Below, piece by piece: positions 1 to 10,608 of a stretch of 64,000 nt of DNA. Position 1 is the first letter of the stretch, and every line of letters begins with the position of its first letter. The stretch comes from Mesonia aestuariivivens. GTDB taxonomy: Bacteria > Bacteroidota > Bacteroidia > Flavobacteriales > Flavobacteriaceae. The position numbers were made by a program, and so were the translations under genes. The notes under the pieces were generated by a model. That model made no database searches and was not told the origin of the DNA. It saw nothing but the letters and a program-made list of their open reading frames with translations. The stretch spans positions 20,090-84,089 of the forward strand of contig NZ_JAHWDF010000015.1 in the NCBI RefSeq assembly GCF_019311235.1, given 5' to 3'.

Positions 1-27
1 TGATACGAAGATACTAATCTCCACTAA

Positions 28-64
28 AAAACCCGAAGTTTATTTATGCAAAACTTCGGGTTTT
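28..64. terminator. Bidirectional terminator after ftsZ
   Basis: A perfect 14-bp inverted repeat (28-41 and 51-64, core acccgaagttt/aaacttcgggt) with a 9-base loop, flanked by A and T runs on both sides. It lies 25 bases past the ftsZ stop, so it should end the division cluster transcript. It could also serve a plus-strand gene lying left of the window. Confidence 0.85.
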
Positions 65-88
65 TATTATTTTTTAGAACCTCTACTT

Positions 89-2113
89 TTAATCTACATT
101 ATCGTGTAAAAAAGAATTATTAGTTCTAAATGTAACTTCATCATTATTATCTTTCCCTAAAGAAGTTCTAGATATTTTCTCGTTGGTTGGAGATTGGTTA
201 TTATTAATATCGATGCCCGCTCTTTTATAGGCTGGCTGCTTTTCTATCTCGTCTATATTATTATTATTTCTAAATTTATAGTTGAAATTTTTCATTCTTG
301 CTCTACGCTCTGCTGCTCTCGCTATCAAGTCTTCTGAAATAGGATTCTCAAAAGGGTCTATCTCTTCTGAATCTTGTTCTTGAGGGGCTTGCTTTTGCTC
401 CTGCTGTATTTCTCTTTTTTCTACCTTAAATTCTTCTACTTTTGGAGAGGGATTAGCTTGAGATGGTGTGGTAGATTTAGATGTTGGTTTTGCACTCTCC
501 ATTCGCTCTTCCAATTCCATGTAATCTTCTAACGAATATCTTTTTTCTCCATTTTGATGTTGCACTGAAGAACCTATTTCAATTTCGCTATTTACTTTTG
601 CATTTTTTGTTTCAACTTCCTCCTCTTCTAAACTGAAATAAACTTTATGTTCATCTTCTTCCGCTTGATTTTTTACTTCAGTATCAATTTCATTTGAGTG
701 ATCTTCTGATTTATCATCATTCAAAGGAAAATCGAAAGTAAACATAGAAGTTTGGTCTTCATCTTCTACTTGAGGGCTTATTTCTTGAGGTTCATTAACT
801 TCAAAATCATTGATTTCTTGATCTGCATCTATAATTACAAAATCTTCTTCGTGATAGCTTATATCTTCATAAGAAACATCGATATTTTTAATTAACTCTG
901 AAGTTGGAATTAAATCCATCTCATTTCTAGGCGTACTTGGTTTAGGAGTTGGTTTTTCTTCTACCTCTTCTTCTAACGTATGCACTATTTTATTTTGCGC
1001 TGCCGTTTTGTTTTGTAGCGGAGTATGCTGTCTAGGTGTGGTTTGATTAGGCGTTAGGTTATGAACTGCTTTTTGTTCGTCTTCTAACGTATGAATAATC
1101 TTTTTGGTTTCTGTATTTACAATTACATTTTGCTGTTCAAGGTCGAAACCTGTTGCTATAATGGTTACAGAAATAGATTCTTCTAAACTTTCATCGTCAC
1201 CAACACCCATAATAATATTGGCACTATGGCCTGCTTCACCTTGAATGTGATCGTTGATTTCTCCTATCTCATCGATGGTAATTTCTTCTGAACCAGAAAC
1301 TATTAATAGCAATACGTTTTTAGCACCACTAATTTTATTATCGTTTAATAGAGGTGAATCTAATGCTTTTGCGATGGCTTCTTGCGCTCTATTACTACCT
1401 GATGCGGTTGCAGAACCCATAATTGCAGTACCACTATTACTCAATACCGTTTTTGCATCTCGCAAGTCAATATTTTGTGTGTAGTGGTGTGTAATTACTT
1501 CTGCAATACCTCTAGAAGCTGTGGCCAGCACTTCATCAGCTTTAGAGAATCCTGCTTTAAAACCTAAATTACCATAGACATCTCTAAGTTTATTGTTGTT
1601 AATAACAATGAGAGAGTCTACATTTTTTCTTAAACGTTCTACACCTAACTGCGCTTGTTCATTACGCATTTTCCCTTCAAATTGAAAAGGAATGGTAACG
1701 ATACCTACCGTTAGAATATCCATATCTTTAGCTTGCTTTGCGATAATTGGCGCTGCACCAGTACCGGTACCTCCACCCATTCCTGCAGTGATAAATACCA
1801 TTTTGGTATTTTTATCTAACAGGGTTTTTAAATCGTCAAAACTTTCTAAAGCAGCTTTTTCTCCAATTTCAGGATTTGCTCCCGCTCCTAATCCTTCAGT
1901 TAAATTTACACCTAACTGAACTTTAATAGGCACAGGGCTGTTTTCTAAGGCTTGAGAATCTGTATTACACACTACAAAGTCTACACCGTTAATTCCTTGG
2001 TGAAACATATGGTTTATAGCGTTAGATCCACCACCGCCTACGCCAATCACTTTAATGACGTTAGATTGATTTTTTGGTAAATCAAATGAAATGTCGAATT
2101 CTGTGCTGCTCAT
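89..2113 (-). CDS. ftsZ: Cell division GTPase FtsZ
   Basis: Tubulin-like GTPase that polymerises into the cytoplasmic Z ring at the division site. The glycine-rich GVGGGGSNA loop (residues 24-32) and the tubulin signature GGGTGTG (113-119) bind GTP. The conserved core ends near residue 330. It is followed by an unusually long, Glu/Gln/Asn-rich disordered linker of about 300 residues and a conserved tail ending NSFLHDNVD. The total of 674 residues is long for FtsZ generally but normal for Bacteroidota, where the linker is expanded. It is the last gene of the division cluster, 48 bases after ftsA, and is followed by a strong terminator. Confidence 0.98.
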   Translation of the reverse strand: MSSTEFDISFDLPKNQSNVIKVIGVGGGGSNAINHMFHQGINGVDFVVCNTDSQALENSPVPIKVQLGVNLTEGLGAGANPEIGEKAALESFDDLKTLLDKNTKMVFITAGMGGGTGTGAAPIIAKQAKDMDILTVGIVTIPFQFEGKMRNEQAQLGVERLRKNVDSLIVINNNKLRDVYGNLGFKAGFSKADEVLATASRGIAEVITHHYTQNIDLRDAKTVLSNSGTAIMGSATASGSNRAQEAIAKALDSPLLNDNKISGAKNVLLLIVSGSEEITIDEIGEINDHIQGEAGHSANIIMGVGDDESLEESISVTIIATGFDLEQQNVIVNTETKKIIHTLEDEQKAVHNLTPNQTTPRQHTPLQNKTAAQNKIVHTLEEEVEEKPTPKPSTPRNEMDLIPTSELIKNIDVSYEDISYHEEDFVIIDADQEINDFEVNEPQEISPQVEDEDQTSMFTFDFPLNDDKSEDHSNEIDTEVKNQAEEDEHKVYFSLEEEEVETKNAKVNSEIEIGSSVQHQNGEKRYSLEDYMELEERMESAKPTSKSTTPSQANPSPKVEEFKVEKREIQQEQKQAPQEQDSEEIDPFENPISEDLIARAAERRARMKNFNYKFRNNNNIDEIEKQPAYKRAGIDINNNQSPTNEKISRTSLGKDNNDEVTFRTNNSFLHDNVD

Positions 2114-2161
2114 AATTCTATAATTTTCGGTTTTAATGTCTTTATTTCTTTTTCTAGCTTT

Positions 2162-3562
2162 TTATTCTGCGTTGTCTAAAAAATCTTTAAAATCGTCAAA
2201 CCATTTTTCAAAAATGTTTTTGCGATGTTTTTTAGGCTTTGTATATTTTTCTTCTTGTTCCTCTTCTTCTACTTCTTCCGCTAACTCTTCATTTACATCT
2301 TGTTGAGGCGCTTCTATAGGCTGCTCTACGAAAGGCTTCGTTTCTGGCTGGATTTGCTCTTCTTTTTCGGCTTCAACTATATCTTCATTTTTCAGTTGTT
2401 GGTTTTTCTCTAAACTATTTAAGACCAAACCTACGGCTGTCGCATACATTGGACTTGTTGTTTCAGGATCACTATTGCCAGCTAAATGTTCATTAGGGTA
2501 ACCAATACGAGTATCCATCCCAGTAATATATTCTACTAATTGTTTCAGGTGTTTTAACTGTGCACCACCACCTGTAATTACAATTCCGGCTATTAATTTT
2601 TTCTTTTGCTCGTCGTGACCGTAATTTTTAATTTCTAAAAAGACCTGCTCAATAATTTCTACGACTCTAAAATGAATGACTTTAGACAGGTTTTTTAACG
2701 TAATTTCTTTTGGCTCTCTTCCTCGTAAACCAGGAATAGAAACAATCTCGTTGTCTTTATTTTCTCCTGGCCAAGCAGAACCAAATTTTACTTTTAATAA
2801 TTCGGCTTGCTTTTCAATGATAGAGCAACCTTCTTTAATGTCTTCTGTAATCACATTTCCGCCGAAAGGAATCACAGCTGTATGCCGAATAATGCCATCT
2901 TTAAAAATGGCTAAATCTGTGGTTCCGCCACCTATATCTATTAAGGCTACTCCCGCTTCTTTCTCTTCTTGACTCAATACGGCATTTGCAGAGGCTAAAG
3001 GCTCTAGCGTTACTCCAAACAATTCTAATCCAGAACTTTTTACACAACGGCCAATATTTCTAATAGATGAAATTTGCCCTACAACTACATGAAAATTAGC
3101 TTCTAATCTACCGCCATACATACCGATAGGTTCAGAAATTTCAGCTTGACCATCTACTTTATATTCTTGAGGTAGTACGTGAATAATTTCTTCTCCAGGA
3201 AGCATTACCAATTTATGCACCTGATTACAAAGCATGTCGATATCTTTTACCGATATCACTTCATCTGGATTTGCTCTAGTGATATAATCGCTATGTTGTA
3301 GGCTTCTAATGTGCTGCCCAGCGATACCAACTACTACTCCATCAATAGCTACACCAGAATTAGCTTCCGCTTCTTGTACGGCTTGCTGAATTGATTGTAT
3401 AGTTTGTGTTATGTTATTAACTACGCCTCTATGGACTCCTAAACTTTTAGACTTCCCGATACCGAGAATTTCCATTTTACCGTATTCATTATTACGGCCA
3501 ACCATGGCTACAATTTTAGTGGTTCCAATATCAAGTCCTACTGCAATATCTTTATCTTTCAT
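2162..3562 (-). CDS. ftsA: Cell division protein FtsA
   Basis: Actin-like ATPase that anchors FtsZ to the membrane. Visible motifs are the phosphate-1 loop LDIGTTK (residues 10-16), the phosphate-2 loop LIDIGGGTTD and the adenosine motif ITGGGAQ. The acidic C-terminal region ends in an amphipathic stretch with WFDDFKDFL, expected to be the membrane-targeting helix. The frame is open up to 3607, which would overlap ftsQ. I chose the ATG at 3562 (MKDKDIAVG) because family members start just before this segment and because it leaves 13 bases after the ftsQ stop. Predicted length is 466 residues. Confidence 0.96.
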   Translation of the reverse strand: MKDKDIAVGLDIGTTKIVAMVGRNNEYGKMEILGIGKSKSLGVHRGVVNNITQTIQSIQQAVQEAEANSGVAIDGVVVGIAGQHIRSLQHSDYITRANPDEVISVKDIDMLCNQVHKLVMLPGEEIIHVLPQEYKVDGQAEISEPIGMYGGRLEANFHVVVGQISSIRNIGRCVKSSGLELFGVTLEPLASANAVLSQEEKEAGVALIDIGGGTTDLAIFKDGIIRHTAVIPFGGNVITEDIKEGCSIIEKQAELLKVKFGSAWPGENKDNEIVSIPGLRGREPKEITLKNLSKVIHFRVVEIIEQVFLEIKNYGHDEQKKKLIAGIVITGGGAQLKHLKQLVEYITGMDTRIGYPNEHLAGNSDPETTSPMYATAVGLVLNSLEKNQQLKNEDIVEAEKEEQIQPETKPFVEQPIEAPQQDVNEELAEEVEEEEQEEKYTKPKKHRKNIFEKWFDDFKDFLDNAE

Positions 3563-3575
3563 AGTCAAAATAATC

Positions 3576-4292
3576 TCACTTTTTGGTACAAACAACCTGA
3601 TTATCAAACTGAAGACTTACGCTTTGGTAAGCATCTAGTTTTTCATCTTTCATCGCCTTTTTGTAAAAAGCTTTGAAATTTTTAATTTTAAATTCTAAAT
3701 TCTCTATTTTTCCTAACTCTACTTCAAAATCTATGACCCTTAAACCTAGCTTATAATTACCATTTTCACTTTTTGAAATTAATGTAATATGTTCTTTTAG
3801 AAACATATCTTCTTTAATTTTCAAAAGTAAGGGGTAAACTTCAGAAATATCTTCTTCTTTTAAACCTGTTACTATTGGTACTCTGGCTGAATATATAGTA
3901 GAAAGCGGCATTTTTTTACTTTGTGTATCTATATAAAATGACTCACTACCATATACTCTAGCTAAGGGTTTACGTTGAGTTATAGTTGCAATAAGCTTTT
4001 TATTGATAGTTAAATAAACGTCTGCTTGTTTAATCATTGCATGCTTATCTAACTTAATTTCTAAATCATTCAAATTTAATATTTCTTTTTCACTATTTTC
4101 CAGTGTATCTTCTTTCACTTCTAACAACTTATAAATCTCATTTTCAGTCACATACAAGTTATCACCATTGGTAAATTCAATTTTCACCTCTGAAATTCTT
4201 CTAGTTGCGTTTCTTTTGGAAGAAAAACTGTATAAAAATACAACCAACGCCAATAATGCAAAAGCTTTTATATAACTCCAATTAACTTTCAC
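3576..4292 (-). CDS. ftsQ: Cell division protein FtsQ/DivIB
   Basis: Bitopic divisome protein linking early and late division proteins. It has a short cytoplasmic N-terminus, one membrane segment (about residues 9-24), and a periplasmic part that begins with the POTRA-like region (VKIEFTNGDNLYVTENEIYKLL area) typical of FtsQ. Sequence conservation in this family is low. The call rests on topology, the 238-residue length and the fixed position between murC and ftsA. It overlaps the murC 3' end by 11 bases, which suggests translational coupling. Confidence 0.9.
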   Translation of the reverse strand: MKVNWSYIKAFALLALVVFLYSFSSKRNATRRISEVKIEFTNGDNLYVTENEIYKLLEVKEDTLENSEKEILNLNDLEIKLDKHAMIKQADVYLTINKKLIATITQRKPLARVYGSESFYIDTQSKKMPLSTIYSARVPIVTGLKEEDISEVYPLLLKIKEDMFLKEHITLISKSENGNYKLGLRVIDFEVELGKIENLEFKIKNFKAFYKKAMKDEKLDAYQSVSLQFDNQVVCTKK

Positions 4293-5637
4293 GATTTAAC
4301 TCAACTTTAATGGTTTCTACTTCATTTCCTATATCTCCAGCACCCATCATTACTATCACTTCTGCTGAAGATGCTTTTATATTTTCACTTAATTTTTCTC
4401 TTGAGACTAGTGCCTTTTTTTCGTTTAAAATTTTGTCTAATAACATTTGAGAATTTACTCCTTCGATAGGTAGTTCTCTTGCTGGGTAAATATCCATCAA
4501 AAGCACCTCGTCAAACTTAGATAAACTTGCCGCAAAATCGTCTGCAAAATCTTTAGTTCTACTGAATAAATGTGGTTGAAAAACCGCTAATACTTTTTTA
4601 CCAGCATGCATTTCTCGTACTGCTTGATGTACTGCCAAAATCTCTTCTGGATGATGTGCATAATCTTCAATTAAAACTTTCGCTTCGGTTTTTAGGTGAT
4701 AAGTAAATCTTCGCTCAACTCCTTTAAAACTTTTTAATGCATTTTTTAGTAATTCACCTTTTACTCCAAACTTTAAAGCCATAGCAAGTGCTGTTGCTGC
4801 ATTTGTTAAATTATGCTTGCCTGGCAAGCTAAATTCTAGGTCTTTAATCGTTTCTTGCGGAGAAACAAAATCGAAACGATAAGAGCCATTCTGCACCTTT
4901 ACATTTGCAACTTTGTAATCGGCTTCTTCTTCTACAGCTATTGAATTTCCTTTTAAGTCTAATCCTTTTTTATAAAAGAAATTAGATTTATCTTCTACCT
5001 TTTCAGCAAAGCTCAAAAAGGTTCTTTTTAATTCTTCTGTTTCTCCATAAATATCTAAATGATCTGCATCCATCGAAGTTATGGCGGCTATTGTTGGGTG
5101 AAGGTGTAAAAACGAACGATCAAATTCATCTGCTTCTACGACAACAGCTTGGTGCCCATCATTGATAAAATTGGTATGGTAATTTTCACTTATCCCGCCT
5201 AAAAAAGCGGTAAGCTTAACGCCAGATTGTTTCAAAATATGTGCTAAGATGGCAGTAGTAGTAGTTTTACCGTGGGTACCAGCTACTGCGAGTGTAGGAA
5301 AATCTTTTGTAATCATCCCAAGAACTTCTGCTCTCTTCTTGATCTCAAATTCATTGTTTTTGAAATATTGAAACAATTCATTTTCCTGTGAAACTGCCGG
5401 CGTATAAACGACCAGCGTATTTTCTTTATTTGTAAAAGAAGTTGGTAAGCTATCTTTGCTAGCTGTAAAACTTACTACAACCCCTTCTTCTGCTAACTTT
5501 TTAGTGATTTTACTAGGTGTTTTATCATAACCACCTACTTGCTTATTTTGCTGTACAAAATACCGAGCCAAAGCGCTCATACCAATGCCGCCAACGCCAA
5601 TAAAATAAATATTTTGTATGTTTTTAAATAAGCTCAT
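4282..5637 (-). CDS. murC: UDP-N-acetylmuramate--L-alanine ligase MurC
   Basis: Cytoplasmic ATP-dependent ligase adding L-Ala to UDP-MurNAc, the first amino acid of the peptidoglycan stem peptide. The N-terminal Rossmann domain shows GVGGIGMSALA. The Mur ligase P-loop GTHGKTTT is at residues 120-127, and VEADEFDRSF and the C-terminal domain motif EDYAHHPEEI are present. Its 451 residues match the family. It sits between murG and ftsQ in the usual Bacteroidota order; no murB or ddl follows, also usual for this phylum. Confidence 0.97.
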   Translation of the reverse strand: MSLFKNIQNIYFIGVGGIGMSALARYFVQQNKQVGGYDKTPSKITKKLAEEGVVVSFTASKDSLPTSFTNKENTLVVYTPAVSQENELFQYFKNNEFEIKKRAEVLGMITKDFPTLAVAGTHGKTTTTAILAHILKQSGVKLTAFLGGISENYHTNFINDGHQAVVVEADEFDRSFLHLHPTIAAITSMDADHLDIYGETEELKRTFLSFAEKVEDKSNFFYKKGLDLKGNSIAVEEEADYKVANVKVQNGSYRFDFVSPQETIKDLEFSLPGKHNLTNAATALAMALKFGVKGELLKNALKSFKGVERRFTYHLKTEAKVLIEDYAHHPEEILAVHQAVREMHAGKKVLAVFQPHLFSRTKDFADDFAASLSKFDEVLLMDIYPARELPIEGVNSQMLLDKILNEKKALVSREKLSENIKASSAEVIVMMGAGDIGNEVETIKVELNRES

Positions 5638-5688
5638 TTTATTCTTTAACTATAATGATGTTATTTTGAATCTAGTTCAGAGTAACTT

Positions 5689-6780
5689 TTATTTTTTAAT
5701 TAGTTTTTCTATTTCATCTACAATATCTTTAGTAGCATTTGGTTTGGCTAAGGTTAAGATATTTGTTGCTAATTTTTGCTGAAGCGTTGCTGAATTTAAT
5801 AATGCTGAAAATTCTTGTTGAAATTTTTCTTCCAATTGTGTTTCTTTCAACATTAATGCCGCATCTTCTTTCACTAGACTTAATGCATTTTTAGCCTGAT
5901 GATCTTCAGCAACATTTGGCGATGGAATAAATAACACTGGTTTTGCTACCATACACAGTTCACTCACCGATCCTGCTCCCGCTCTAGAAATAATTATATC
6001 TGCAGCACTATACGCTAAATCCATTCGGTTTAAAAATTCATGCACTTGAATAGTCTTCGATTGATACTTTTTGTACTTCTCGAAATACAGTTTTCCTGTT
6101 TGCCAAACGACCTGCAAACTGTTTTCTTCAAAATAAGTCAAATTAGCTTCTACCAATTCATTAATGCGCTTAGCTCCTAAACTACCGCCAAGAATTAAAA
6201 TTGTTTTTTTATTGGGTACGAGTTTAAAAAAAGCTTGCGCTTCATTTTCTTTATGAGCAATTTCGATAAGATCTTGTCGAACTGGGTTTCCTGTAAATTT
6301 TATCTTTTCTTTCGGAAAGAAGTTCTCCATTCCTGCATAGGCCACACAAATTTTATTGGCTTGATTGGCCAACCATTTATTGGTGATGCCGGCAAACGAA
6401 TTTTGCTCTTGCAATACCGTAGGTATATTTTTTTGATTCGCAACTTTCAATAAAGGTCCGCTCGCAAAACCGCCAGTACCCACAACTACATCGGGCTGAA
6501 AGTTTTTGATAATTTTTCTAGATTTGCGTAAACTGCTGAATAATTTAAAAGGAAAAGCTAGGTTTTGAAGGGTTAATTTACGTTGAATTCCGCTAATCCA
6601 TAATCCTTCAATTTGATAACCTGCTTGCGGAATTTTTTGCATTTCCATACGGTCTTGTGCTCCCACAAATAAAAATTCAGCATTGGGATGACGTCTTTTT
6701 AGCTCATCTGCAATAGCGACCGCTGGGTAAATATGACCGCCAGTTCCGCCTCCTGATAGTATGAATTTTAATTTTCTCAT
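5689..6780 (-). CDS. murG: Lipid II synthase glycosyltransferase MurG
   Basis: Peripheral inner membrane enzyme (GT28) that transfers GlcNAc from UDP-GlcNAc to lipid I, forming lipid II. The glycine-rich loop [12 protein letters not shown] lies at residues 9-20, a second G-loop [10 protein letters not shown] follows, and the donor-binding region includes [11 protein letters not shown]. Its 363 residues are standard. The start codon overlaps the ftsW stop by four bases, so the two are probably translationally coupled. Confidence 0.97.
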   Translation of the reverse strand: MRKLKFILSGGGTGGHIYPAVAIADELKRRHPNAEFLFVGAQDRMEMQKIPQAGYQIEGLWISGIQRKLTLQNLAFPFKLFSSLRKSRKIIKNFQPDVVVGTGGFASGPLLKVANQKNIPTVLQEQNSFAGITNKWLANQANKICVAYAGMENFFPKEKIKFTGNPVRQDLIEIAHKENEAQAFFKLVPNKKTILILGGSLGAKRINELVEANLTYFEENSLQVVWQTGKLYFEKYKKYQSKTIQVHEFLNRMDLAYSAADIIISRAGAGSVSELCMVAKPVLFIPSPNVAEDHQAKNALSLVKEDAALMLKETQLEEKFQQEFSALLNSATLQQKLATNILTLAKPNATKDIVDEIEKLIKK

Positions 6781-8015
6781 ATGGCTTCACTCAAAATTTC
6801 TAACGGATTATCGTTATTATCTTCAATTGAATTATTTTCTTCTTCTTGTTTTTTAATTTCTTCTCGTTTTGCAGCTACACTTTGTACAATACCAAGGGCT
6901 AAACACGTCATCCAAATAGAGGACCCACCGCTACTAATAAGCGGAAGTGTTTGTCCTGTTACCGGAAACAATTCTACGGCTACTGCCATATTAATTAAGG
7001 CTTGAACAATAATTGGTAAACCCACAGCAATGACTACTAGCTTTCCAAACACAGTGGGGGCTTTAGTTGAAATAATCACTAACCTAAACAAAATAAATAG
7101 GTAAGCTAACATTACTCCAAAAGCGCCTATAAGTCCCATTTCTTCTACAATAATTGCATAAATAAAATCTGAAGAAGACTGAGGTAGAAAATTACGCTGA
7201 ATACTTTTCCCTATTCCTTCTCCTGCTATGCCGCCTCTTGCTATGGCTATTTTTGCTCTTTCAATCTGATAATCTGCTTCTGTATCTTCTCCACTTACAA
7301 AATTTTCTACCCTGCTAATCCAAGTATCTACTCGGTTAGGAAAAACTCCTGGAAAAGCTTTTGCAGACAGCACAAATAATGACAAGATTAAAATTCCGGA
7401 ACCTAAAATAATTCCGATATATTTTAAAGGATAGCCGCCTAAAAAAACCAAAGCAATCACCATTAAAAAAAGAATAGCCGTAGTAGAAAAATTAGCTGGC
7501 AAAATTAACATTAAAATTGCACCTACCGGCAACCAAAGTGGCAAAATTGTTTCTTTAAACTGAAGTTCTTTGTTTTGAATTTTTGATAAATACCTTGCTA
7601 CATAAATCATTAAAATAACAGAAGCCAAGGTTGATGTTTGAAAGGTTTTATTGATAATAGGAATAGTAATCCATCTACTAGCGTTTGCCCCTCCAATAGT
7701 GGTTCCTTGAGCCAAGGTATATACTAATAAGCCCACTACTACAGGAATCATTAAAATAGACAAACCTTTAAAGTAGTGGTAAGGAATACGATGTACAGCA
7801 TACACAATTACAAAACCTAAAAATAAATGTACAAAATGTGTAATTAAGTATTTAAAAGTATCTCCATCACCGTATAAATAGGCCAAATTACTACTGGCAC
7901 TATATACAGGTATAAAAGAGAATATAGCCAAAAGCGCTGCTGCTGCCCAAATAGCTTTATCTCCCTTTAGATAAGAAAATATATGATTTGATGATATGTT
8001 ATCTTTTAATGCCAC
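6777..8015 (-). CDS. ftsW: SEDS peptidoglycan polymerase FtsW
   Basis: Polytopic inner membrane protein of the SEDS family, the glycan-strand polymerase that works with the transpeptidase FtsI at the septum. About ten hydrophobic segments are visible, as are family motifs such as [13 protein letters not shown] in the large periplasmic loop and PLISSGGSS near the C-terminus. The 412 residues end in an acidic, Asn/Glu-rich cytoplasmic tail. Location in the division cluster rather than near rodA supports FtsW over RodA. Confidence 0.93.
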   Translation of the reverse strand: MALKDNISSNHIFSYLKGDKAIWAAAALLAIFSFIPVYSASSNLAYLYGDGDTFKYLITHFVHLFLGFVIVYAVHRIPYHYFKGLSILMIPVVVGLLVYTLAQGTTIGGANASRWITIPIINKTFQTSTLASVILMIYVARYLSKIQNKELQFKETILPLWLPVGAILMLILPANFSTTAILFLMVIALVFLGGYPLKYIGIILGSGILILSLFVLSAKAFPGVFPNRVDTWISRVENFVSGEDTEADYQIERAKIAIARGGIAGEGIGKSIQRNFLPQSSSDFIYAIIVEEMGLIGAFGVMLAYLFILFRLVIISTKAPTVFGKLVVIAVGLPIIVQALINMAVAVELFPVTGQTLPLISSGGSSIWMTCLALGIVQSVAAKREEIKKQEEENNSIEDNNDNPLEILSEAI

Positions 8016-8022
8016 TAATGAT

Positions 8023-9357
8023 CTATAAGTCTCTTACATTATTTTTAAATTGTCTCCCGCGGTCTTCATAATTTTCGAATAAATCAAAACTGGCGCAAGC
8101 TGGAGAAAGTAAAACCGTATCTCCTGATTTTCCTAATTGATAAGCTAATTGAACCGCTTCTTTCATTGATTGTGTTTCTACAAAATTTTCTACACAATTA
8201 CCAAAAACCTCTTTAATACGAGCATTATCTACACCCAAACAAATCACAGCTTTTACTTTTTCATTTACTAAAGGCAATAATTCTTCATATTTATTACCTT
8301 TATCTACTCCACCTACGATCCAAATTGTTTCAGCGGAAACACTCTCTAAGGCATAATACGTTGCGTTAATATTAGTCGCTTTAGAATCATTAATATACTG
8401 TACATTATTAATTTTCAATACTCTCTCTAAGCGATGCTCTACTCCTTGAAAACTTCCCATACTCTCGCGTATGATTTGTTTTTTTATTTTTAAAAGCTGC
8501 GCTACGGTAGAAGCTGCCATTGCATTTTTAGTATTATGCTCTCCCTTCAATGCTAAATCTTCTCTTGCCATAATAAACTCATTATCTACTATTCTTACTA
8601 CAATATTTTGCTCATCTGCATACGCTCCTTCTTTTACTTTCTTTTGGAAAGTTAACGGCAGTTTTTTTGCTTTTACATCAAATTTCTCTATCCATTCTGC
8701 GATGGTTGGATTATCTGCATCATAGATAAAATAATCATTTTCTGTTTGATTCTTTATAATTCTAAATTTAGAAGCAATATAATTTTCATATTTATAATTA
8801 TACCGATCTAAATGATCTGGTGTGATATTGGTTAAAACCGCTATATGAGGTTTAAAATCTTCTATCCCATCTAACTGAAAACTACTAAGTTCTAACACAT
8901 AAAAATCGGCTTGGTTTTTCAAAACCGCTTTTGCAAAACTATCTCCTATATTTCCAGCTAAGGCTACATTTACTCCCGCATTCTCCAACACATAATCTAC
9001 CCACGTTGCGGTGGTAGTTTTACCATTGCTACCAGTAATACCAATTAGATTAGCTTTGGTAAATGCCGAAGCAAATTCAATTTCAGAAATTACTGGAATT
9101 TCCTTTTGAAAAAGCTTTTGTACTATTTCTACTTTTTCAGGAATACCAGGACTTTTCATCACCACATTCGCATTTAAAATAAGGGCTTCTGTATGCTTTT
9201 CTTCTTCCCAATCTATGTCATTACTTACGAGAACTTCTTTATATTTCTGGGCAATTTTGCCTTTATCTGAAACAAAAACTTCATAGCCTTTTGCCTTACC
9301 TAATAATGCGGTTCCTACCCCACTTTCTCCACCACCAAGCACTACTAATCTTTTCAA
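8023..9357 (-). CDS. murD: UDP-MurNAc-L-alanine--D-glutamate ligase MurD
   Basis: ATP-dependent ligase adding D-Glu to UDP-MurNAc-L-Ala. It has an N-terminal nucleotide-binding fold (LGGGESGVGTALLG), the P-loop GSNGKTTT at residues 109-116, LELSSFQLDG and the Mg-binding NITPDHLDRY segment, and the C-terminal VGGVDKGNKYEEL and LSPACASFDLFENYEDRG motifs. Its 444 residues fit the family. It lies 7 bases before ftsW and 1 base after mraY, so it is clearly part of the same operon. Confidence 0.97.
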   Translation of the reverse strand: MKRLVVLGGGESGVGTALLGKAKGYEVFVSDKGKIAQKYKEVLVSNDIDWEEEKHTEALILNANVVMKSPGIPEKVEIVQKLFQKEIPVISEIEFASAFTKANLIGITGSNGKTTTATWVDYVLENAGVNVALAGNIGDSFAKAVLKNQADFYVLELSSFQLDGIEDFKPHIAVLTNITPDHLDRYNYKYENYIASKFRIIKNQTENDYFIYDADNPTIAEWIEKFDVKAKKLPLTFQKKVKEGAYADEQNIVVRIVDNEFIMAREDLALKGEHNTKNAMAASTVAQLLKIKKQIIRESMGSFQGVEHRLERVLKINNVQYINDSKATNINATYYALESVSAETIWIVGGVDKGNKYEELLPLVNEKVKAVICLGVDNARIKEVFGNCVENFVETQSMKEAVQLAYQLGKSGDTVLLSPACASFDLFENYEDRGRQFKNNVRDL

Positions 9358-9358
9358 T

Positions 9359-10588
9359 TTATCTTAATTTTAAAGTTATAATGGTAAGCACTGCTAGAAA
9401 AATCCCTACAACCCAAAATCTCACTACAATTTTACTTTCGTGATGACCTTTTTTCTGATAATGATGATGCAAGGGAGACATAAGAAATACACGTCTTCCT
9501 ACACCAAATCGCTTTCTTGTATATTTAAACCAACCTACTTGCAGCACTACTGATAAATTTTCAATTAAAAAAATTCCGCAGAGAATAGGGATTAGCAATT
9601 CTTTTCTAGTTGCTATCGCCAATACTGCTATAATACCACCAATCGTTAAACTACCCGTATCACCCATAAACACTTGCGCTGGATACGTATTATACCATAG
9701 AAAACCTACCAAGGCTCCCGCAAAAGCAGCGATATAAACCGTCATTTCTCCTGAATGCGGAATATTCATGACGTTTAAATAATCTGAAAAAATAATATTT
9801 CCAGAAACCCACGCAAAAAGCCCTAAAGTAAGAACGATGATGGCTGAAGATCCTGCCGCTAAACCATCTATCCCATCGGTTAGATTGGCACCATTAGAAA
9901 CAGCGGTGACAATAAAAATAACGATAGGAATAAAAATGATCCACGCATATTTTGCATAGTCTGGATCTATCCAAGTAATTAAACTAGAATAGTCAAACTC
10001 ATTGTTTTTAACAAAAGGAATGGTGGTTTTAGTCGATTTTTTTTCGGTTTCAAAGTTATTCGTCTTCGCATCTGTAATTTCTTCTTTAACCACATCTGTT
10101 TTCACCTGCTCTTTTATAGTAATGTCTTGATGAAAATACATAGTTGCTCCTACGATAATCCCTAAGCCTACCTGACCAATTATTTTAAACTTTCCTTGTA
10201 AACCTTCTTTATTTTTTTTGAATATTTTAATGTAATCATCAATAAACCCGATAACCCCCATCCACAAAGTGGTCACAATTAGCAACCAAACGTAAACATT
10301 GTCTAACTTCGCAAAAAGCAATACTGGAATTAGCGTTGCCATGATGATAATTAGCCCACCCATGGTTGGTGTACCCGCTTTCTCTGACTGACCTCGAAGG
10401 CCTAAATCACGAACACTCTCACCAACTTGTTTTTTTAATAAGTAGCCAATAATTCTTTTCCCAAAGATGGTAGAGATTAATAGAGAAATAATAATCGCTA
10501 AGGCTGCACGAAATGAGATAAACTCAAATATCTGCGCTCCAGGCAAATTATATTGATCTTCTAAAAATTGAAACAGGTAGTATAACAT
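9359..10588 (-). CDS. mraY: Phospho-MurNAc-pentapeptide transferase MraY
   Basis: Integral membrane enzyme that attaches phospho-MurNAc-pentapeptide to undecaprenyl phosphate, giving lipid I. Catalytic and binding motifs are visible: [30 protein letters not shown] and the late HHHYQKKG. The protein has 409 residues against about 360 in E. coli. The excess is largely a hydrophilic insertion (about residues 155-200, rich in Lys, Thr and Glu) between membrane segments, an expansion also seen in related Bacteroidota. Confidence 0.96.
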   Translation of the reverse strand: MLYYLFQFLEDQYNLPGAQIFEFISFRAALAIIISLLISTIFGKRIIGYLLKKQVGESVRDLGLRGQSEKAGTPTMGGLIIIMATLIPVLLFAKLDNVYVWLLIVTTLWMGVIGFIDDYIKIFKKNKEGLQGKFKIIGQVGLGIIVGATMYFHQDITIKEQVKTDVVKEEITDAKTNNFETEKKSTKTTIPFVKNNEFDYSSLITWIDPDYAKYAWIIFIPIVIFIVTAVSNGANLTDGIDGLAAGSSAIIVLTLGLFAWVSGNIIFSDYLNVMNIPHSGEMTVYIAAFAGALVGFLWYNTYPAQVFMGDTGSLTIGGIIAVLAIATRKELLIPILCGIFLIENLSVVLQVGWFKYTRKRFGVGRRVFLMSPLHHHYQKKGHHESKIVVRFWVVGIFLAVLTIITLKLR

Positions 10589-10608
10589 GTTCTAGTTTTT
10601 CCTTTTTA